NCBI GenBank assembly: GCA_946803715.1
Contig: CAMPET010000200.1
Span: 8,311 to 20,741 of the forward strand
DNA from: Beroe ovata
Taxonomy: Eukaryota; Ctenophora; Nuda; Beroida; Beroidae
DNA length: 12,431 nt
Direction: 5' to 3'
The notes below the pieces were generated by a model. That model was not told the origin of the DNA, ran no database searches, and was given only the letters and a program-made list of their open reading frames with translations. Positions 6,624 through 12,431 of this stretch are shown here, piece by piece (the stretch's first letter is position 1; each line of letters starts with the position of its first letter). Both the position numbers and the translations under genes were made by a program.

Positions 6624-7349
6624 ATGGATGATATGACAATCAAGAAGAAAGATTTGCCCAACAAGCTTCTTGGTGCAGATTTATCCCGTAGCTTTCCTGG
6701 AGCTTTGTATTCCCCTAGCAAACGCCAGAGTAAACCCGATCCAGCTCCCCACCCACCCAACAAACCACTAAGCCTCCTCTCCAAAACTGACGATGACTTG
6801 CAGCCCCTGAGTTGGCTTGTATCTCCTAACCTCCTCCACAATGTTTGTGGCAGACCAGTCGCCTCCAAACCTCCCCCTCCACCCAGAATGAATTCTCGTG
6901 CTGCATTTGCCGCCAGCAATGCTCGGTTCTCCTCCATGACGAGCAGTTTCAAGCTTAAACCCCGACTTGATGAATTCAGGAACCTCATTCCAACGAAGAA
7001 GATACGAGCTGTGAAAATCCAGGGACGGATAATCAAACAGGAACCTAGTTCTCCAATGCAGAAAAATGGTCCGATACGAGGCCACCCGTACAAACTGGTC
7101 AACACTTGTCAACCTCAGAGGAAGACCATGAGGTCCAGATTCGCCAAGCCGCCGTACTCCTTCGCCACTCTCATCTTTATGGCAATCGAGGAATCGCCGT
7201 CAAAGAAAGTTACAGTTAAGGATATCTATGATTGGATTCTGGAGAAATATCCGTATTACCAGCTGTGTGACCGTCGGTGGAAGAATACGGTGAGGCAGAA
7301 CCTTTCCATGAACCGATGTTTCAAGAGGATCAACAAGGATCGACGATTG
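6624..7349 (+). CDS. FoxN2/3: Forkhead transcription factor, FoxN2/3-like, N-terminal coding exon
   Basis: This is a nuclear DNA-binding regulator. The exon encodes 242 residues from the ATG at 6624. Residues about 56-71 read [16 protein letters not shown], the FoxN-type motif that precedes the forkhead (human FOXN3 has DDDLTNLNWL...NLL). A basic linker follows, with IKQEPSSP near residue 137-144. The forkhead starts with [20 protein letters not shown] at residue 175 and contains [15 protein letters not shown] and [17 protein letters not shown]. The motif IFMAIE.SP.K and the KDIY.WIL block are closest to FoxN2/3. The usual RHNLS is RQNLS here (Gln at 7296-7298). The reading ends at TTG/GTGAGT, before the wing (GKGxLW), so the gene is incomplete; read through, it would stop at 7365. 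A strong acceptor (TTTTCTCAG) ends at 6620, so an upstream exon is possible and the true start may lie there. Confidence 0.88.
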
Positions 7350-7747
7350 GTGAGTTCTGTTTGTTAAAGTTTGGTCCGTGTTTTTAGACGTAATTTTGTG
7401 TGTTTGATAGGTTACTTCGTTTGTTATGCAAGGTTACTTTATGTGTTTGTGGTGTGACAGTTTGTGTGTGTTTTATGATTAAATCATGTGTTGGCTTGTT
7501 TCCAATGTCTGTATCATTGTTTTGTTTTCGGATGCAGTGTTTAAAGTTTGTCTACTATATTTTCAATCACCATGAAATCATCGAAATCTGTTTGTCAGCC
7601 CATGTGATCGCTACATGTTTTAAAACACATTATACGACCATTTATTGACCTAAGCGTCACAATTTTGCCACGACTTTTGACGGGAAAGTCAAATTCCATC
7701 ACAAATTATCGAGTTTGAATTTTCTGAGCACAGTATTCCCTATCATG

Positions 7748-7771
7748 CACACACACACACACACACACACA
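7748..7771. repeat. (CA)12 microsatellite
   Basis: An uninterrupted CA dinucleotide tract of 24 bases, likely length-polymorphic. Confidence 0.95.
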
Positions 7772-7872
7772 ATCGTGTAATTGTAGAGTCATCACAACAC
7801 AATATTATAGACTCTGGAATGTCATACAACATTGTTTACACAAGACACTGTCACTCGACACTTCCTTGTCGA

Positions 7873-7965
7873 CCAATCGCGTTGCAATGCTCGTGTCTCA
7901 TTGTCCAATCAGCGTCCATCTTCTCGGTACATCCGCCAATCAGAAGTCGGGAAGTGTGTCACGTG
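7873..7965. promoter_or_regulatory. Triple CCAAT array plus E-box, promoter-like
   Basis: CCAAT occurs at 7873, 7905 and 7936, that is 32 and 31 bp apart, all in the same orientation, and GTCACGTGAT (E-box) lies at 7958-7967. Regularly phased CCAAT boxes are typical NF-Y promoter elements. A TATATAG sequence lies further downstream near 8090. Which transcript it would serve is not clear. Confidence 0.45.
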
Positions 7966-8311
7966 ATATGATAATCTAATGAGGGGAAAAGAGAGAGATT
8001 AAATCAGATTAGGGATGTATACTTTACACCGGATTTGCTTGCCACTGACCGATAATAATAGACCCATCTATAATAGTGTTTCAGTCTGTTTATATAGCGC
8101 AGCCAAATCGTAGTGTATGTTAAATGATGAGGTTGGGAAAATGTAATGTGATGCCAATTAATTTCTAATTGGATAAGAGGTCAATTAAGGTAGTACCTGA
8201 TTGTGGTGATACTGATTTTGGATGGTATTCCTATGATATTGAGTCCATTACATCGGTCATCCTTCGATAGATTTTCTGGTAAAAAAATCCTGTGGCAGAT
8301 TACTCATATCT

Positions 8312-8328
8312 ATCAGATATGACTTCTA
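8312..8328. other. Short palindrome CATATCT-ATC-AGATATG
   Basis: Two perfect 7-bp arms flank a 3-base spacer. The hairpin is too short to call an RNA gene; it may be a dimeric protein-binding site or chance. The position is approximate within a few bases. Confidence 0.3.
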
Positions 8329-8725
8329 TTTGGACATGTCGTTCTTTCTTTAATCTTCATCCTCACCAAATCTCACCAGACTTCCAGTGACTTCCTCGCC
8401 TCATATTATTTCGTCGCACCAAACCGTAGCTACTGCAGGCATTTCATTCGAGATTGGTTTGCCCATATATGGTATAATTACAAGGTAACCTTGGATCCCG
8501 GTTATAACTCGATGTGACAGTATCATGTGACCTGGTCTCGTGCTACTGTGGTGTAAAGAGGTGTAGTGGTGGGCTCGAATAATGCTTTTAGAGTCGTGCC
8601 TGTTTCTCGAGAAATTGAGGGATCACTCACTTTTACTTGATGGAAAGATGGATCCCGAAGGCACCATTCTAATGTTTACATTGTGCCTCTCAACTGTAAC
8701 AAAAAGAGTTTCAACTTTTCGAGCC

Positions 8726-8739
8726 ATTACCACGGTAAC
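8726..8739. promoter_or_regulatory. RFX X-box, ATTACCACGGTAAC
   Basis: This matches the full X-box consensus RTNRCC-N(0-3)-RGYAAC with a 2-base spacer. RFX factors bind such sites, often in ciliary and developmental genes. Confidence 0.5.
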
Positions 8740-8870
8740 GTTTTCATCGAACAAAAACCCCTTCAAACTCCGACAATTCTTTCTTACTAAACGTGACGTA
8801 CTCGAGTTATAGACCAGCTGAGATTGTGAAAGCAATTATAACGCAAAACGGACTCAACTTCTCCCCGACG

Positions 8871-8884
8871 GTTACCATGGCAAC
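8871..8884. promoter_or_regulatory. RFX X-box, GTTACCATGGCAAC
   Basis: This differs at one base from the ideal palindromic RFX site GTTGCCATGGCAAC and fully satisfies the X-box consensus. It is 145 bp from the X-box at 8726. Confidence 0.6.
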
Positions 8885-9287
8885 AGCAAATTTATACGAT
8901 ATGAATATATGTGTTCATTACATGATTATGAGTAGTACACTATAAACCCTGTAAATTTGCATGCTTTACAATACGCATTAGTGAGAGTGCATATGTTTCC
9001 GAGTTAATGGACGTTTAAACTATTACCGATTTCGAGATTAAGTGTTTATTCCATGGCCAATTCAGGTAGCATCCATCACTAATCTGTCAAAAGTTTGATT
9101 TATCAGGCTCCAGCTATGGTAAAAACCAAAAACCCGGGCCTTAATACAGTAAATCAAACGACATTATCTTGCAAATTCCGTTTAAAAAATCAATTGAGAG
9201 CAATATTAAAAGTTGGAAGTTCCATGGAGGTCGTCGTTGATAATTTTCCTCCTAAGCAATTCACGTTGACCCCGAATTCGCAACTTG

Positions 9288-9322
9288 TTGGTCACGTTAA
9301 TCGCCTTGGTCAAGTTAATCGC
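9288..9322. repeat. Tandem pair of 17-bp units TTGGTCAMGTTAATCGC
   Basis: Copies at 9288-9304 and 9306-9322 differ at one base and are offset by 18 bp. Each contains TTAATCG, close to K50-type (Otx/Gsc) homeodomain sites. A further CGTTAATCC occurs near 9425. The stretch lies in an open frame (9095-9448) that shows no recognisable protein. Confidence 0.6.
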
Positions 9323-9919
9323 ATCCTGACACGTGATATTTGGTTGTCATGGAAACCGAACCAACACACACCACACTTTGCAAGTTTCAAATTCCCAGCC
9401 ATCAACAGGAACTGCGTCTCCTACCGCGTTAATCCTGTAATTTTCTGACACCTCGATAGAAATATTTGGTAAGTCACTGACAATTCATTATCTGTTAACG
9501 GTTTAATGGCCCAATATAATTCGTATATTGGCGACATCACACAGTTACAGAATAGGGAATCGGAATACTGATTTTTTGTCAATCGTCTATCACACACGAT
9601 TTGGGGGTCGCTCTGTGAATGGTAAATTTTAATCAAGTTACGGTAAAGTTCTCACTTCACTCCAATTCCCACATTACCCGGCGTAGGAAGTCATGCTGAT
9701 GTTCGTGTTATCCCCAAATTAATCCCCCTCCCTCCCTCAAGTCTTTACATTGATATTTTCCACCAATGATAAAAGTGTAAGTTGTGACCAATGATTTGAG
9801 GAAATTAATCCCAGATCCAACCCTAAATATATTCCATCCGAATCATGGACATCTGATAAATGTCTTGCTCTTGGGAAATTGGGAAAATAATCAGCGTAAA
9901 ACTAGAATCATATTAAGTT

Positions 9920-9943
9920 GTAGGATCCTCAGTAGGATCCTCA
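9920..9943. repeat. Perfect 12-bp tandem duplication GTAGGATCCTCA x2
   Basis: Two identical adjacent copies, followed by GTA of a third. This is probably a replication-slippage duplication. Confidence 0.9.
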
Positions 9944-10016
9944 GTACTAACATATAAAATCCTGTGCCTCAAATGACAAATGTTCCTGCTTGTCCATTGA
10001 ATGGCTGGATGCATAT

Positions 10017-10098
10017 CACGTGATTGAATCTCTCTTCAGTGATTGGTCAGATTACATCCTGATCTTATCCTCTATAAATATCTCGTATCCATGGCAAC
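10017..10098 (+). promoter_or_regulatory. Promoter-like module: E-box, inverted CCAAT, TATA, X-box
   Basis: CACGTG at 10017-10022, ATTGG at 10042-10046, TATAAATA at 10073-10080 and the near-consensus X-box GTATCCATGGCAAC at 10085-10098 (one mismatch) follow each other within 82 bp. CCAAT about 30 bp upstream of TATA fits a core promoter on the plus strand. No recognisable gene follows, so its target is unknown. Confidence 0.4.
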
Positions 10099-10386
10099 AA
10101 CAAGTTTAGTGTCAATCACATACCACCCCTGAATGGTTACTTGAACGAGCATAATCTCCAAATTATTATAATCCCACCCCCAATTTCTCATGATGGGAAA
10201 ATAATGGCAGTCTTCAGCCTTTAGGCGTGGTAAACACATTTCAATCTCGTTATCCCACCCTATCCTAGCAGGTACTTCAATAAGATGTATCTGGGAATCG
10301 TGATAGACAATGCAACTCTTGACCTATATATCTTGTAATTTGGGAATAATACTACGACCCTTAACAAACACACACACATGGGTGTG

Positions 10387-10394
10387 TGACGTCA
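10387..10394. promoter_or_regulatory. Full CRE TGACGTCA
   Basis: An eight-base palindrome identical to the CREB/ATF consensus. It directly follows a 7-bp CACACAC/GTGTGTG inverted repeat (10371-10388). Confidence 0.4.
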
Positions 10395-10828
10395 CCAGAC
10401 ATGCGAGACAAGCTAATTGTACTGCCTCCATGTTTAAATCACATTATTTTGTGTAAGCTACTTCCAGAGGGCAGAGATGGCTCTGTAGTTACAGACTCGA
10501 TTGTTATGTCAGTGGAATATAGGTCTGGGATCAGGGTTCATTAACAGGTTGAAGTTCATGCTCAGATTCACATTTGGGTGATCGCTAGACGCTCTCAAAT
10601 CACGAAAATTAAGGTTCAATATCCGAGAATTCTTTCAATGTGCAACCACCACTACTTCAACCCATGCTAGACCACTGTATTCAACTATTGCTGTCTACAG
10701 GAATCTTTTATACTCGCTGTCTATCAAAGATAGTATCCCATTTTCACCACCCACACCAATATAATACATTACGGTCCCTCTTTTGTTATAAGAACAGTCC
10801 ACGTCTCTCTGCAGATCAGTGGGAGGGG

Positions 10829-10938
10829 GGTGTTTGTGTTTGTGTTTGTTTGTGTTTGTTTGTATGTTTCTGTGACTAGGTTTTTGTCTGAGTAATGAGT
10901 ATGTCTCTCTGTGTGTCTCTCTGTGTGTGTGTCTGTGG
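10829..10938. repeat. Compound GTTT/GTGTTT and CTCTGTGT low-complexity tract
   Basis: GTGTTT and GTTT units fill 10829-10868, and CTCTGTGTGT units fill 10902-10938. The overlapping open frames on both strands here (10640-10879 plus, 10695-11009 minus) are products of this repeat and do not look like genes. Confidence 0.9.
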
Positions 10939-11393
10939 GTTGGTCGTCCTGTGTTTGAGTGAGTGTAATCATGTGCAAGATAATTGTGTGTGTCAAACAG
11001 ATCCCACACTTAATCTCATCTCTGCCAGTAACCTCTGAACATCAACCACCAAACATGACCATCGTATCTGTATCCAACGAGGCTATGGAGCAAGGGTGAG
11101 GACAAATGGTCGGTTCCAGGTGTCCAAAATTCGAAATGTTCAAAATCTAACTCCCGAAACACATCATTTTAGGATTTTAATCTCAATCCGCATGTAAAAT
11201 TCTCGGATTTTAAAACTTTAAGGGCCCTTCACGATCATATTTTTCCCAGAAATTTTAAATTTCTCTGGGGTAACCAACCTGAATGATTTCAGACATCATT
11301 GAATGATCGCATTGTCCCAATGATTTCAGAGCAGAATATGTGTGTTCTAATTACTAGCCCCACCTAACATCACAGATTCCTTATTGTTGATAG

Positions 11394-11401
11394 TGACGTC
11401 A
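11394..11401. promoter_or_regulatory. Full CRE TGACGTCA, second copy
   Basis: A second exact CREB/ATF palindrome, about 1 kb from the one at 10387. Confidence 0.35.
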
Positions 11402-11760
11402 TGAAAATGTGGTGTTGTCATGTTAGGATGGTTTAACAAATGTTGTGGTGTGTTGGAAGGAGGACCACTCCTTCATCAGCAATATGGCATGATCAAATGT
11501 CGAAGGGGAAGAATATTTCTAACTTTTCACCCCTCCCCCTTTTCACATTGAAACAATGACGGTCCATTCACTGAAATAGAAGAATGTCTATTCACTGTTA
11601 TAGCCGTATACTACTATTTGAACTGTGAAAGTGAGCTATGAGAGACTTCTCTACTATATTCTCTGTGCCGAGAGGTCACTGTCCCTATAATACACGGCTA
11701 CTGTGGTGTACAGTGTGTGAGTGTCCTCGCAGCCATTGTCCATCACAAGAACGCTGTCCT

Positions 11761-11991
11761 ATTGGCTGACATCCGTCACGTGACCTAAATACTGAGCTCC
11801 CATTGGCTGGTGTGAAAATGGTAAGCGACTATTATGGGAAGGAATAATAGTGTTGATTTCGATATCCATTGTCCTGCAGATGGTCCTAACAGTACTCGGC
11901 CCCCATTGGTCAATATCTTCCATGTGACCCGAATACTCGACTCCTATTGGTCAATGCGTCTCACGTGACCCGAAACCTGTGTTGTGATTGG
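11761..11991. promoter_or_regulatory. 41-bp-period array of inverted CCAAT plus CACGTG modules
   Basis: ATTGG (inverted CCAAT) starts at 11761, 11802, 11905, 11946 and 11987. Neighbouring copies within the two groups are exactly 41 bp apart. Three copies carry CACGTG or CATGTG followed by ACC exactly 16 bases after the ATTGG start (11777, 11921, 11962), and the tails resemble CCGAATACTCGACTCC. This is a degenerate tandem repeat with conserved NF-Y and bHLH sites at about four-helical-turn spacing, as expected of a promoter or enhancer. It may serve a gene to the right of the window. Confidence 0.6.
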
Positions 11992-12350
11992 TGGGGAGCG
12001 AGTGTGTGTGTACCTACTCATTGTTCAAAGCGTGAGATTAGTACTTGTGTGTGTGTATTTTACTCACAGCCACACTCTCACAAACAGTAGTGTAGTGAGA
12101 AACAGTAGTTACAGTCGCGATTGTACAAGATGAGAATGAAAACATTGATAAACAAACGGTTTGATCTAGAAGGATACTCTGCTATCAGAGTCACTAGAAA
12201 TATGTGGTGGTTTCCTGCTTCAAATTCAGCCATTTTCCCACATCAAACTCACACCCAATTTCCCATGTCTCAACACTTAACAAACACACACAGTGCACAC
12301 TCAATGTTCAGTGTGAGTGTGTGGAGTGTAGTGTCTGCCTCATGAGAAAA

Positions 12351-12418
12351 TGTGTGTGTGTGTGTGTGTGTGGTGTACTGTGTGTGAGTGTGTCTGTGTG
12401 TGTGTGGGTGTGTGTACT
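12351..12418. repeat. TG-rich microsatellite at the right edge
   Basis: A largely TG dinucleotide tract interrupted by GTAC and GAG triplets, running almost to the window end. It explains the open frames here. Confidence 0.9.
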
Positions 12419-12431
12419 GTGTTTTGTTGTG

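Larger units (their letters stand above)
7350..12431 (+). other. Gene-free stretch: FoxN intron 1 or intergenic, regulatory-rich
   Basis: It begins with the GTGAGT donor at 7350. No exon encoding the expected GKGxLW wing was found on the plus strand, and no recognisable protein on either strand. The stretch is about 5.1 kb, while all VPS13B introns here are 361 bp or less. It therefore stands out as either a long regulatory intron or the space before another gene. The supported contents are listed separately: microsatellites, CCAAT/E-box modules, X-boxes, CREs and short tandem repeats. Confidence 0.6.

Noticed and set aside
6197-6631. Three plus-strand open frames in the VPS13B-FoxN gap
   Set aside because: They overlap each other, have no recognisable features and occupy the likely divergent promoter; an untranslated FoxN leader exon remains possible.
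6621-7112. Long minus-strand open frames (162 and 114 residues) opposite the FoxN exon
   Set aside because: They mirror the FoxN coding exon, show no recognisable protein pattern, and the plus strand has clear forkhead homology.
8582-8835. Overlapping open frames on both strands, with an exon-like piece on the minus strand (acceptor TTTTGTTACAG, donor GTGAGT)
   Set aside because: Neither strand gives a known protein, no adjacent exon could be joined, and an X-box lies within the region.
9095-9448. 117-residue plus-strand open frame
   Set aside because: No recognisable domain. It contains a short tandem repeat and regulatory-like words and has no supporting splice or promoter context; treated as chance.
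10640-11009. Open frames on both strands rich in Thr/His/Gln or Cys/Val/Leu
   Set aside because: Their composition follows directly from the GTGTTT and CTCTGTGT low-complexity tract.
12121-12345. 74-residue open frame at the right end
   Set aside because: No homology, and the second half is low-complexity CA/GT-rich sequence.

Overview
The window looks like a piece of a compact, intron-rich invertebrate animal genome. The evidence is two metazoan-type genes, spliceosomal GT/AG introns mostly of 70-200 bp, no operons or Shine-Dalgarno sites, and many CA/TG microsatellites. An early-branching animal such as a sponge would fit, but the sequence alone does not fix the species. No rRNA, tRNA, CRISPR array or intact transposon was recognised.

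Positions 136-5939 on the minus strand carry the 5' quarter of a VPS13B (COH1)-like gene. It can be read as 22 short exons whose phases agree across every splice junction except the exon 2/exon 3 junction. That junction is interrupted by an assembly N at 5716. The product starts with the chorein (VPS13 N-terminal) domain and runs for about 960 residues before the gene leaves the window on the left. VPS13B is a very large bridge-like lipid-transfer protein of the Golgi and endosomal system.

Positions 5940-6623 separate the VPS13B start codon from a plus-strand gene, so the two genes are head to head and may share a bidirectional promoter. This gap holds a 13-bp inverted pair of E2F-like GC-rich sites.

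Positions 6624-7349 on the plus strand encode the N-terminal part of a forkhead transcription factor of the FoxN2/3 type. It has the FoxN N-terminal DDDL..L.WL...NLL motif, a phospho-dependent SUMO motif, and forkhead helices 1-3. The exon ends at a strong GTGAGT donor before the wing segment. The recognition helix reads RQNLS where almost all forkhead proteins have RHNLS.

Positions 7350-12431 contain no coding exon that I can support. This is either a long regulatory first intron of the FoxN gene or intergenic DNA. It is rich in recognisable DNA-binding motifs: a three-CCAAT array with an E-box (7873-7965), three RFX X-boxes (8726, 8871, 10085), a TATA/CCAAT/E-box promoter-like module (10017-10098), two full CREs (10387, 11394), and a 41-bp-period array with inverted CCAAT and CACGTG at fixed 16-bp spacing (11761-11991). 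Microsatellites lie at 7748, 10829-10938 and 12351-12418.
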